The notes under the pieces were generated by a model. It was not told the DNA's origin. It made no database searches and saw nothing but the letters and a program-made list of their open reading frames with translations. Shown here piece after piece: positions 30,469 to 39,640 of a stretch of DNA of 64,000 nt (position 1 is the first letter of the stretch; each line of letters starts with the position of its first letter). The stretch spans positions 1 to 64,000 of the forward strand of contig JAILPK010000014.1 of the NCBI GenBank assembly GCA_024699495.1. Direction: 5' to 3'. Made by a program: the position numbers and the translations under genes. The stretch is from Bacteroidaceae bacterium (GTDB lineage Bacteria; Bacteroidota; Bacteroidia; Bacteroidales; Bacteroidaceae).

Positions 30469-31848
30469 ATGGCTGAAGTATTTATTTCTTGCACCAACAA
30501 CGACATAAATGATGCACAACAAGTTAAGTATGAGATAGATGACTATCTTGGCACTAACTGCTCAATAAACAACAGCAGCAGCCGAGGTGGGCAACTGCCC
30601 TCAGATGTGACTGATGCAATTGACCGCGCCGGAGTCTTTGTCTTTATGCTTAGCGGCAGTTCGTTGTCAGACCAGAAAACCATCGATGAGATTGCTTACG
30701 CCCATTTTCGCGGCAAGAGGATTGTTGTTATTTCTCTCGAAGGGACTACAATGCCAAATGAGTTCATCGACCGATTTGGCTATCGCAGTCCTATCGACTA
30801 TTCCATAGATACCCAACGTATAAAATTACTGCGGAACCTCCGTGCCTGGCTCGGAGTTACAAGCGCAGCTCTTATGCCTCCCCCACGTGGAGCTCGTGTA
30901 ACAGCCCAGCCCGCATCAATTCCGCCAAGTCGCCCCTCATCAGGCACTGCGACGCCCGCTGCAACCACGTCCCCAACACCAAAACCAGGCGGAGGTAAGT
31001 TTGGTTCTGATGCGCTAATGAAAGCGATGGCCAGACTGAAGGGGACATCCACAACGCCAGCCTCAACTGCGACAACCACGCCAGCCACACAAACAGTAAC
31101 TCAGCCGACAAATTCCGACGAGCCGGAGATATCAGACGATGAGATGCGCAGATATTCAGCAGAGCAACTGTATGATTTAGGCTATGACTATTACAACGCA
31201 ACGGGAGGTAGGAGAAGAGACTATGTGCAAGCTGTAAGATTCTATACGGCGGCAGTCCGTCTCGGCCACGTCGGCGCGGCCTGTAATCTGGGTCTATGTT
31301 ATGAATTTGGCAACGGCGTCCCCGCAGATATACAGGAGGCTGTAGTACTCTACCGCCAGGCAGCTAACGGCGGAAATGCAAATGGCGCATGCAACTTAGG
31401 CTGGCTCTATGAGAGCGGCAGCGGTGTTCAAAAAGACTTTGCTGAGGCCGTACGCTACTATCAGATGGCAGCTGACAAGGGGCTCGCTCGGGGACAGTGC
31501 AATCTGGCATATATGTATGACTCAGGCATGGGTGTGGCGCAGAACTATTCCAAAGCGCTCTTCTGGTATCATAAGGCCGCAGACCAGGATTATGCGAGGG
31601 CCATGTGCAATATAGGCTGGTGCTACGAGGCCGGTCACGGAGTAACAAAAGACTTGGTCGAGGCCAACAAATGGTATCAGAAAGGGGCTGAAAAGGGAAA
31701 TCCTCAGGCAATGCATAATCTGGCATGGAATCTGGAAAATGGTTATGGCATCGCCAAAGATATCGAAGCCGCAGTGGTTTGGTACCGAAAAGCCGCTGAC
31801 ACAGGTCACGATAAATCGAGGAAAGCTCTGATTCGCCTTGGCAGGTAA
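30469..31848 (+). CDS. TIR-like domain + Pro/Thr-rich linker + Sel1-like repeats
   Basis: AEVFISCTNNDINDAQQVKYEIDDYLG...GVFVFMLSGSSLSDQKTIDEIAYAHFRGKRIVVISLEG (TIR-like); about six Sel1 units (e.g. AEAVRYYQMAADKGLARGQCNLAYMYDSGMGVAQNYSKALFWYHKAADQ). Track ORF starts at TTG 30436; ATG is at 30469. Confidence 0.8.
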   Translation: MAEVFISCTNNDINDAQQVKYEIDDYLGTNCSINNSSSRGGQLPSDVTDAIDRAGVFVFMLSGSSLSDQKTIDEIAYAHFRGKRIVVISLEGTTMPNEFIDRFGYRSPIDYSIDTQRIKLLRNLRAWLGVTSAALMPPPRGARVTAQPASIPPSRPSSGTATPAATTSPTPKPGGGKFGSDALMKAMARLKGTSTTPASTATTTPATQTVTQPTNSDEPEISDDEMRRYSAEQLYDLGYDYYNATGGRRRDYVQAVRFYTAAVRLGHVGAACNLGLCYEFGNGVPADIQEAVVLYRQAANGGNANGACNLGWLYESGSGVQKDFAEAVRYYQMAADKGLARGQCNLAYMYDSGMGVAQNYSKALFWYHKAADQDYARAMCNIGWCYEAGHGVTKDLVEANKWYQKGAEKGNPQAMHNLAWNLENGYGIAKDIEAAVVWYRKAADTGHDKSRKALIRLGR

Positions 31849-31945
31849 ATCCCCCTTCATTCATCCCTTTGCCAGCCTCTAAATCATCTCCTGGCTGACC
31901 TCTTAACCAAATCCCTTGTTAATCTCTTAAATCATAGATATTACC

Positions 31946-32749
31946 ATGCAGTGGTGGGTTTATGTCATAATATTTATCGTCACGCAACTGGCAGGTGGTG
32001 TGGCGGGAGGTTGTCTCAATCTTATAGAAATACATTTCGGGTTAGACATACAAAACAGTGTGTCCCTGGCGCTGTTGACAAGTAACGTGCTTGCTGTCGT
32101 GTTGGCACTCTCTCTTCGCCCGGCCGGACTCACGTGGAAGCATACTCTTGAGGGCTGGACGCGCCCCGAAAGGCGCTGCTACACAATAAAAGCGCTGCTT
32201 ATGGCTCCGCCTACTATCTTTATTGTGAACATTGTAGGAGAGTGGCTCCCGACCCCGCCTGATATTGTCGGCAGCGAAACTATGTTTGTGTTGATGAACA
32301 GTGGCATAGGCATCTTGACAGTGGGGCTACTCGGTCCGATATCTGAAGAACTGCTTTTTCGCGCCGGAGTGATGGGCAGAAGCCTGCAAAAATCAGAGGA
32401 ACTGCAAGAATCGGAACAGGCTCCCTCCAACCACAGGAAACTCATTATTCTCTCAGCATTATTGTTCTCCTTGGTTCACTTGAATCCGGTGCAAATGCCT
32501 GTTGCGTTTATTCTTGGATTATTGCTTGGATGGGCTTATGCAGGCAGCCGCTCGCTACTGGCTCCGTGCGCAATACATATATTTAATAATAGCATTGCGG
32601 CGGTTCTCACCATTATATACAAGAATCCCGACGTTACTATCACCCAGATCCTTGGCAGCAGAACTACGGTGGGCATCACTGTGGTTATTGCCGTATTTTG
32701 GCTTGCGGCCTGCATCTTCATGCTCCCCACGTCAAAAAAAATGAAATAA
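31946..32749 (+). CDS. CPBP family intramembrane metalloprotease (Abi/CAAX-protease-like)
   Basis: GPISEELLFRAGVMG (EExxxR), LFSLVHLNPVQMPVAFILGLLLGWAY, APCAIHIFNNS. Confidence 0.9.
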   Translation: MQWWVYVIIFIVTQLAGGVAGGCLNLIEIHFGLDIQNSVSLALLTSNVLAVVLALSLRPAGLTWKHTLEGWTRPERRCYTIKALLMAPPTIFIVNIVGEWLPTPPDIVGSETMFVLMNSGIGILTVGLLGPISEELLFRAGVMGRSLQKSEELQESEQAPSNHRKLIILSALLFSLVHLNPVQMPVAFILGLLLGWAYAGSRSLLAPCAIHIFNNSIAAVLTIIYKNPDVTITQILGSRTTVGITVVIAVFWLAACIFMLPTSKKMK

Positions 32750-32813
32750 AGGAATGGAAACGTAATGACTCCTTTATACCAATCAGATAATTAGGATTCC
32801 CATCTATGATATT

Positions 32814-32857
32814 ATCAAAACCGCCCTGGACATCTCTACTGTTCAGGGCGGTTTGAT
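32814..32857. terminator. Bidirectional terminator between convergent genes
   Basis: atcaaaaccgccctgg...gttcagggcggtttgat inverted repeat. Confidence 0.85.
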
Positions 32858-32874
32858 TTCCGGCTGGGGGCTGT

Positions 32875-34482
32875 TTAGCGGTCTCTCTTGCCGCCCCCGA
32901 AGAATTTGCGGCGGGATTCCTGCCGCGCTTCGCGGTTAGCTCCTTTCGGACGATAATCATGCGAACGGGAGCCGCGCTCGTCATCTCTGCGGAATTCTCT
33001 ACCTGAAGGCCTCCCCTCGTCATCTCTGCGGAATTCCCGGCCATAGGGTTTGCGCCCCTCAGTCCTGCGGCCACCACGTCCGAACCTACTTTCGCGGCCT
33101 CCTCTCTCATCACCGTCGTCATCACGTCTGAACCGGCGTCGCTCGCCATCGCCTTCGCGTCGCGAATATTTATTATAACGGTGGCGCTCGTCTCCCTCGT
33201 CGCTGAAACGACGCGGACGTATTTCAAGCCCCTCTTCATCGTCGTCATCAAAGCGGCGCTTGAATTCACGCTTCTGCTTAAACCTGTGCTTGTCGGCCAT
33301 CTGCCGGCGTTCTTCATCAGTCTTCACTGTCCCGCCTGTGGCGCGATGGTCTTCCAGGCGACCGGAGAAAAGAACATACTTGCGCAGCTCACATTCCAAA
33401 GAGCCGTTATACAGAGGGGTCTTCAAAGATGGTTTCAGCCCAATCTCGTCAAAACACTCCTCACGATAGCTCAGCACCCACGCTTCGCCCCCGGCAAACT
33501 CGTGTTTCAAGGTGGTCCCAATCATCTTATAAAGACCGAGGAGGTCAGGACTGGAAATTCGCTCGCCGTAAGGAGGATTCATAACCATAATAGCCTGTCC
33601 GAATGGTTTCTTGAAGTCCTTAAAATCCTGCATCTCTACAGTGATATATTTGGTGAGACCTGCGGCGCGGACATTTCGGAGTGCTATTCCAACCGCTTTG
33701 GCGTCAACATCGCGGGCATAGATATGATGTGTAAACTCACGGTCGTGGCTGTCATCGTCAAAAATACTCTCGAACAGTTCCTTGTCAAAGTCAGGCCATT
33801 TTTCGAAAGCAAATTCCTTGCGGAAGACACCAGGCATGATGCCGCACGCAATCAGAGCTGCCTCGATGGCGAAAGTGCCGCTGCCGCACATCGGGTCGAT
33901 GAAATCACATTCTCCCTGCCACCCCGTCATCATGATAATTCCTGCAGCAAGCACCTCGTTGAGCGGTGCAGCAACGGATTCTGTGCGGTAACCGCGGCGG
34001 TGAAGGCTCTCCCCACTGCTGTCCAGAGCGAGTGTTGCGTCGTCTTCAGCTATATGTATATGCAGTTGGATGTCAGGATTAGAGACACTCACGTTCGGGC
34101 GGTTGCCACTACGCTCTCGGAACTGGTCCGCAATAGCGTCTTTCACCTTATAAGCCACAAACTTCGAGTGTGTGAACTCTTCGGAAAACACCACGCTGTC
34201 AACGGCGAACGTGGTTTGTGGTGTCAGATACTCCGACCAGTCTATAGCTTTCACAGCCTCATAGACATCGTCTGCGCTTCTGGCCTTGAATCGCTTGATC
34301 GGCTTCAGGATTCGAATAGCCGTCCGGAGACAGAAATTAGCCTTGTACATCATCTCTTTGTCTCCACTGAAAGTAACCATGCGGCGCCCGATCTGAATAT
34401 CGTCAGCACCCAGTTCGGTCAGTTCTCTGGCGAGCAGCGGTTCCAACCCCTGGAAGGTCTTAGCGATTAATTCGTTCTTCAT
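32875..34482 (-). CDS. THUMP-domain class I SAM-dependent RNA methyltransferase (RlmL-N/Trm14-like) with long Arg/Asp/Gly-rich C-terminal tail
   Basis: MKNELIAKTFQGLEPLLARELTELGADDIQIGRRMVTFSG, DPMCGSGTFAIEAALIA, MVMNPPYGERI; tail RRRFRRDDDGDERGGRESRFGRGGRRTEGRKPYGREFRRDDEGRPSGREFRRDDERG. Track ORF starts at 34557; ATG 34482 is preferred. Confidence 0.9.
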   Translation of the reverse strand: MKNELIAKTFQGLEPLLARELTELGADDIQIGRRMVTFSGDKEMMYKANFCLRTAIRILKPIKRFKARSADDVYEAVKAIDWSEYLTPQTTFAVDSVVFSEEFTHSKFVAYKVKDAIADQFRERSGNRPNVSVSNPDIQLHIHIAEDDATLALDSSGESLHRRGYRTESVAAPLNEVLAAGIIMMTGWQGECDFIDPMCGSGTFAIEAALIACGIMPGVFRKEFAFEKWPDFDKELFESIFDDDSHDREFTHHIYARDVDAKAVGIALRNVRAAGLTKYITVEMQDFKDFKKPFGQAIMVMNPPYGERISSPDLLGLYKMIGTTLKHEFAGGEAWVLSYREECFDEIGLKPSLKTPLYNGSLECELRKYVLFSGRLEDHRATGGTVKTDEERRQMADKHRFKQKREFKRRFDDDDEEGLEIRPRRFSDEGDERHRYNKYSRREGDGERRRFRRDDDGDERGGRESRFGRGGRRTEGRKPYGREFRRDDEGRPSGREFRRDDERGSRSHDYRPKGANREARQESRRKFFGGGKRDR

Positions 34483-34581
34483 ATTTTTATTTACTTGTTG
34501 TTTCTTGTTGTTCGTTATTATCCTTTTTTTAACCTGTAGAATCCCCCGTCGCTTCATATTCGGGGATAAAGACGTGGTTGC

Positions 34582-35502
34582 TTACCGTTGGTATTTGTTC
34601 TGAAGGATCCGCTCGCCCGGAGCAACGTCCTCAGTAACCCAGATGTTACCGCCGATAACCGCATCATTTCCGATATGTATTCGGCCCAAGATGGTGCTAT
34701 TTGCATAAACTATGACATTGTTGCCAAGAATTGGGTGGCGCGCAATTCCCTTTATCGGATTTCCGTCAGCATCTACAGGGAAACTCTTTGCCCCGAGAGT
34801 GACACCCTGATACAATTTCACATTGTTGCCTATAATGCATGTTGCGCCTATAACCACTCCGGTTCCGTGGTCTATGGTGAAGTGGTGTCCTATCGTAGCT
34901 CCAGGATGGATGTCAATGCCAGTCTCCGAATGTGCCATTTCTGTGATGATGCGCGGGATGAGAGGCACACCAAGCAATAGCAGTTCGTGGGCTATGCGAT
35001 AGCTGGTGATTGCTTTTATCACTGGATAACATGAGACTACCTCCTCGTAATTTTCTGCTGCAGGATCACCGAGATAGGCAGCCTCGACATCTGTGGCCAA
35101 AGTCTGGCGCAGCATAGGCAACTTACTTATAAACTCACGGGCCAACTCGCTCGTCTTATATCTCCGCTTTTCCTGCGACGACGACATCATCGGGCCATCG
35201 GCTTCTGTCTCGTCGAATCCCGTAGAGAAGCACAAGCCCGCCTGAATCTGCTCGCACAGGATTACATAGAGTTTTTCCAAAGCCACTCCCATGTGGTAAA
35301 TCAGGTTCTGATTGTTGACATTGCTCTTTCCATAGAAGCCCGGAAAGAGAATGCTCCTACATAAATCCATAGCCTCCGCTAAAGCGGTCTGTGAAGGCAG
35401 CGGGTCGCCGTCGCGGTGTTCGTGAAAGAGGCCGCAGAGTGACTCCGGGCTTGAGAGTTCCCTTGCGATGGAATTAAGCAGATCTTGTGAAGATGGTAAC
35501 AC
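34582..35502 (-). CDS. cysE: Serine O-acetyltransferase
   Basis: DIHPGATIGHHFTIDHGTGVVIGATCIIGNNVKLYQGVTLGAKSF hexapeptide repeats. Confidence 0.93.
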   Translation of the reverse strand: MLPSSQDLLNSIARELSSPESLCGLFHEHRDGDPLPSQTALAEAMDLCRSILFPGFYGKSNVNNQNLIYHMGVALEKLYVILCEQIQAGLCFSTGFDETEADGPMMSSSQEKRRYKTSELAREFISKLPMLRQTLATDVEAAYLGDPAAENYEEVVSCYPVIKAITSYRIAHELLLLGVPLIPRIITEMAHSETGIDIHPGATIGHHFTIDHGTGVVIGATCIIGNNVKLYQGVTLGAKSFPVDADGNPIKGIARHPILGNNVIVYANSTILGRIHIGNDAVIGGNIWVTEDVAPGERILQNKYQR

Positions 35503-35538
35503 TTTGGTAATGATTTATAGATGTTCTTATATTGGGAA

Positions 35539-35895
35539 TTAAATATGAGCTATTATACTGAACGCCAGATATCCTATTATGAAGCTTGAGGCGTTGCAAA
35601 GAAGACTGTAGGCAGCAGCTCTCCGGATATTGTTAAGGAAGCAATAATACCAGAAGGCTTCAACTGTGACCACCGACACCTCCCCGATGACTATGCTTCT
35701 CAATGAATAACAGAAATGTATCACACACAGGTTCAGCGTTATGTTTGTTATGAGGTTTATCAGAACTGACGAATGGCGAACTCGCTTATCCGGCTCTCTG
35801 AGCAGCACAAGCACCACATATTCGATGATGATTGTAGGGATTGTCGCTGTGAACAAAATGCCTGAGAGGGTATATATGATTGTCAGGGAGTCCAT
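35539..35895 (-). CDS. Small hydrophobic membrane protein
   Basis: 118 aa with several hydrophobic segments; no family recognised. Confidence 0.55.
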   Translation of the reverse strand: MDSLTIIYTLSGILFTATIPTIIIEYVVLVLLREPDKRVRHSSVLINLITNITLNLCVIHFCYSLRSIVIGEVSVVTVEAFWYYCFLNNIRRAAAYSLLCNASSFIIGYLAFSIIAHI

Positions 35896-35950
35896 CGTCA
35901 GCAGGTGGTTGTGTCGTTAAGTGGATTATTCTGAATGAGAGTTTACGTAT

Positions 35951-36952
35951 TTATGTCAGAGCTATCAGATATGGAGGGATGAGTGCGGCTGCAAGCAGTC
36001 CGAATGCGAGCCCTTCTCGTCTCGGAAGCAAGCGGTTAGCGAGATACAAAGTAATAGGCATAGTGCAATTTATGGCGAAGATGCCCCCTATTACGGCGAC
36101 ATTAGTTGCCCCGAGGGGGATGCTGCCAAGGCTTCCGCAGGTATCTGCGCCTCCAATCATAATGATATATGCACACACCGCAACCACGAGGAGACTGAGC
36201 AGCGCAGCAGGTACCCACCCTATCGCTTTCGATATGAACCCGCCAGCCATTTTTCCAAACATGGTTACTGCTGCCAGAATCATAATGGAGCGGTCAGTCC
36301 TTTCTATCCCTTCAGCAAACACGCCTCCTACATACGATCGGAACATAACGAAAGACATTATCGCAAGCAGCAACAAACTCACCAAGGGGAGACCAACTGC
36401 GGAAGTTTCTCTCTCGCGCGCTTCGCACTTGCCGCGACTGTACATCATCCAGACGCCCACCCAGACAGCGGCCTGCAGGCCAAATAGCAGAGCCAGCGAG
36501 CACAAAACCATTCCTGCAGCCAGGCCAAGTGCGCCAGTTGAAACGAACACTCCGAGTGAGCGCATATCGTTGTCCGACTGAAGAGCCACTGCCCTTCCGC
36601 CCCAGACATGAAACAGGGAGTTGCCCATCCCCATCAGCGTAGCTGAAACCGCCATAAACCATCCCGAAGGAGCCCACGCCGCATTCTTCCCCGCAGCCAA
36701 ACAGCCAAGGGCGCCGACAGTAAGCAGAGCTGCCGAAGATAACAGAATCGTGCCCTGCCGCTCAGTCCGGTCTGCCACACTGCCCGTAAGGGGCTGGCTC
36801 AGGAATGCCCACAGGTTATATACGACGAAGACGCTTAGGATATCTGCAGCCCCGCAGTCGGAGGCCATAAGATACAAGGCACATCCACACATTCCATCTA
36901 CGAGAAGATGAAGAACGGAACAAATGAGTACAGAACGATGTATCGGATTCAT
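35951..36952 (-). CDS. MFS-like transporter
   Basis: FLSQPLTGSVADRTERQGTILLSSAALL, LMGMGNSLFHVWGGRAVALQSDNDMRSLGVFVSTGALGLAAG. Track ORF starts at 36997; ATG at 36952 is an alternative. Confidence 0.7.
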   Translation of the reverse strand: MNPIHRSVLICSVLHLLVDGMCGCALYLMASDCGAADILSVFVVYNLWAFLSQPLTGSVADRTERQGTILLSSAALLTVGALGCLAAGKNAAWAPSGWFMAVSATLMGMGNSLFHVWGGRAVALQSDNDMRSLGVFVSTGALGLAAGMVLCSLALLFGLQAAVWVGVWMMYSRGKCEARERETSAVGLPLVSLLLLAIMSFVMFRSYVGGVFAEGIERTDRSIMILAAVTMFGKMAGGFISKAIGWVPAALLSLLVVAVCAYIIMIGGADTCGSLGSIPLGATNVAVIGGIFAINCTMPITLYLANRLLPRREGLAFGLLAAALIPPYLIALT

Positions 36953-37031
36953 AAAAGCGCGGCAAAAGTACTTGTTTCCCTCCAAACGGCAAAGCAAAGC
37001 AATACTTTTTCTGAAAAAATAGTTCTAATAC

Positions 37032-37505
37032 CTATTTTAGAAGGGTTTCATCCAAGTCATCCATAGTGTAGCCGCGTGAAAGAGCAAAACGAATCAGCTT
37101 CGCCCTTCGGACACGTGGATCCTCGTCTTTCAGAGTGCGCGCCTTGGCCTCCATCGCAGAACACAGCTTTTGCAGATAGTCGGCCCGTGACCCCTCAGAA
37201 TCCATCTCGTCGGCTATCGCTGCTGCTATCTCGTCGGCGGGAAGCCCTTTCTGGCGCAGCCCCATCTCTATCTTCATGCGCCCCCAACGGGCAAAAAGCA
37301 CTTTGTCCCGCACATAAGCGTGGCAGAAACGCTCCGCAGAGAGGAATCCCTCTTCATAGAGGCGCTCTATGACACGGTCTGCGTCAGCGTCCGGCAGACC
37401 GCCGCGACGCATTTTCTCGCGCAGGTCTTTCTCACAGTATTCTGCGGAAGAGCACAGCGCTGCCATTTTGGGCAGCGCTGTCTCATAGGTCATCTGTTTT
37501 CTCAA
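37032..37505 (-). CDS. recX: Regulatory protein RecX
   Basis: AEYCEKDLREKMRRGGLPDADADRVIERLYEEGFLSAERFCHAYVRDKVLFARWGRMKIEMGLRQKGL. Confidence 0.9.
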   Translation of the reverse strand: MRKQMTYETALPKMAALCSSAEYCEKDLREKMRRGGLPDADADRVIERLYEEGFLSAERFCHAYVRDKVLFARWGRMKIEMGLRQKGLPADEIAAAIADEMDSEGSRADYLQKLCSAMEAKARTLKDEDPRVRRAKLIRFALSRGYTMDDLDETLLK

Positions 37506-37514
37506 AACGTCAGT

Positions 37515-37922
37515 TTAGTAGCTTACTTTGGGCTCCATTTCCTTTGCCTGGTCAATCATCTTCTGCACTTCCTTAACCGACGGCACTCTGTTGACCAGAT
37601 TCTTCTGCGAGTTCACTTCCTCGAGTTTCGGCACCAGATTCTCGGCCACCCTATGGCGGAATTCTTTCACGGTGTCAACTCCGGCTGCTTCAAGCAGTTC
37701 GGCAAACTGAGGGCCTACGCCGCTGATACGGAACAGGTCAGCGTGATTTGTCCAGCGCAGTATCAGTTTTTCGCTGATGCCAGTGGCCTCGGCCAGTTCC
37801 TTGCGCCCCTTTGCAACGGCACATTTCTCCAGCAGTTCTTCCACTTTATTGATTCCTGCTGCATTCAGTTTCTCAGCATAGACGTCACCCACGCCCTCAA
37901 TGTCAATAATCTTGTAGCTCAT
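37515..37922 (-). CDS. Helix-hairpin-helix DUF4332-type protein
   Basis: MSYKIIDIEGVGDVYAEKLNAAGINKVEELLEKCA; DLFRISGVGPQFAELLEAAGVDTVKEFRHR. Track ORF starts at 38009. Confidence 0.75.
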   Translation of the reverse strand: MSYKIIDIEGVGDVYAEKLNAAGINKVEELLEKCAVAKGRKELAEATGISEKLILRWTNHADLFRISGVGPQFAELLEAAGVDTVKEFRHRVAENLVPKLEEVNSQKNLVNRVPSVKEVQKMIDQAKEMEPKVSY

Positions 37923-37999
37923 AATTTCTTTTGGGTTTAAAAGGATTAAAAAGATTAGTATTAAAGTCTTGAATACGCCGCAAATATACAAAATTATAT

Positions 38000-39136
38000 T
38001 TATCTGCAAGAATTTCCAGATAAAATATTGGCAGGTGGCCGGCCAGAGAGCAATTCTTTAGACATAAAAGACATGGAGGGGGCGACATGAGAAAAGAATT
38101 TGCGGTATCCAGCGCACAGACGATTAAGGCCGGACTCCCCGTCGGCGGTCGTTGCGGTGCGCAGGCGGGGACACTCTCCCCGGCAGGCAAAGAGCCACCT
38201 GCAAGCCTTACACTGACGGGGCAGGGACAGTTCCTTGTCCTTACCGAACTGAATCTGCCTCCTGCTATACAGAAGGGACGCTATGGTGTCCCCCTCCATA
38301 ATATTTCCGAGGCGGTGGGCCGAGTCCACAAAATGGTCGCACATATATACATCACCATTGGATTCTATCACAGCAGCATGGCCGCAGGTCCTCGACATGG
38401 AGCACACTCCGGGCGTCTCACCGACCCAGTTGGCCAAAGTGGCGTCGAACATCTGCACAAATACACTTCCCACGTCGCTGCGCACCCATTCGTCATAAAC
38501 ACCACACAGGAAATCGCCCCAGGCCTCGGACTCCAGTTCCTCCCCGACTGGGGTAAACTGAATAAACCTGCACTTTAGGGTATCCCTGAAAAAGCGGTAG
38601 AATGCCTGCGGGTGCTGCAGGTTTGCGCGGTTCACTGTTGCCATCACATTCCACTCCACATGATACTTATTCAGAAGATCCGCCGCTCGCATGACACGGT
38701 CAAAAGTCGGGGCTCCGCTCCGTGTCCGGCGCCCTTCATCATGCATAGACTGAGGCCCGTCGATGCTCAAACCCACCAACCACCCATGTTGAGCCAGAAA
38801 CCGGCTCCACTCATCAGTCAGCAGTGTGCCGTTAGTCTGTAGCGCATTTGCAATCCTCATTCCATGACCATATTGCCTTTGGAATTTCAACACCCTGCGA
38901 TAGAAAGGCAAACCAGCTAAAGTGGGTTCGCCGCCATGCCATGTGAAGAGAACATCCGGCATGCTCTGGGCCTCTATATACTGCCTGACAAAGGTCTCCA
39001 ACACAGTGTCTGACATCACTCCTCCGCCAGTTTGTCTGTCTAAATAATAGCAATAACGGCAGTTTAAGTTGCAAGCCGAGCCAACAGGCTTGGCCATAAC
39101 ATACAGAGGGTGGGAAAATGGTTGAATCATAATCAC
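38000..39136 (-). CDS. Anaerobic sulfatase-maturating enzyme (radical SAM/SPASM)
   Basis: CNLNCRYCYYLDRQ (CxxxCxxC), VLFTWHGGEPTLAG, GLSIDGPQSMHD, C-terminal CSMSRTCGHAAVIESNGDVYMCDHFVD...CKACRWLFACRGECPR SPASM cysteines. Confidence 0.92.
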   Translation of the reverse strand: MIMIQPFSHPLYVMAKPVGSACNLNCRYCYYLDRQTGGGVMSDTVLETFVRQYIEAQSMPDVLFTWHGGEPTLAGLPFYRRVLKFQRQYGHGMRIANALQTNGTLLTDEWSRFLAQHGWLVGLSIDGPQSMHDEGRRTRSGAPTFDRVMRAADLLNKYHVEWNVMATVNRANLQHPQAFYRFFRDTLKCRFIQFTPVGEELESEAWGDFLCGVYDEWVRSDVGSVFVQMFDATLANWVGETPGVCSMSRTCGHAAVIESNGDVYMCDHFVDSAHRLGNIMEGDTIASLLYSRRQIQFGKDKELSLPRQCKACRWLFACRGECPRLRTATTADGESGLNRLCAGYRKFFSHVAPSMSFMSKELLSGRPPANILSGNSCR

Positions 39137-39170
39137 TGAGGCTGTTTGGAATTGTGAGGCTGTTCATTTA

Positions 39171-39194
39171 GTTGACGAGTTGACAAGTTGACGA
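39171..39194. repeat. 8-bp GTTGACRA repeat x3 (same motif as in the 16376-16640 array)
   Basis: gttgacga gttgacaa gttgacga. Confidence 0.85.
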
Positions 39195-39362
39195 GTTGCT
39201 TCTTTAAGAAGATTGGTAATGATTTAACTACTTTTCTCTACTTAACCACTTGGCGCTCCTTAGCTCCTAAACTCCTTGTCTTCTTATCTCTATGTCCACA
39301 AAACTTCTTAAGTTAATGTTGATGATTATGGAGTTTTTTTTGAATGAAACTATACTTCAAAA

Positions 39363-39420
39363 TACATCGAGGTGTATTTGCATTTACATCGAGGTGTATT
39401 TGCATTTACACCTCGATGTA
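39363..39420. repeat. Palindrome cluster B: TACATCGAGGTGTA x2 direct and one inverted
   Basis: 39363-39376, 39385-39398 (same orientation), 39407-39420 (inverted, TACACCTCGATGTA); TTTGCATT spacers. Confidence 0.9.
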
Positions 39421-39552
39421 TTTTATGGTATGCCTAAATGGGTTAAAATACGAAACAAGATGAGAAACTTTATAGGTTATGATATAACAATTCTAAGCCT
39501 GGTCTAAGCCGAAAAAGCCAACAGCAAATAAGGCAACAGCCACGACTAACAT

Positions 39553-39586
39553 TACTCAAGAACTCATAAACTCAAGAGCTCATAAA
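39553..39586. repeat. 16-bp repeat actcaagarctcataa x2
   Basis: actcaagaactcataa actcaagagctcataa. Confidence 0.7.
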
Positions 39587-39640
39587 CTCACAAGTACGGT
39601 CTATCACGCCAGCCCGTCAGCTGTCAGTTGCCGTTTAGGC

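Noticed and set aside
33181-34470. 429-aa plus-strand ORF
   Set aside because: Antisense to the THUMP methyltransferase, which has clear motifs; low-plausibility composition.
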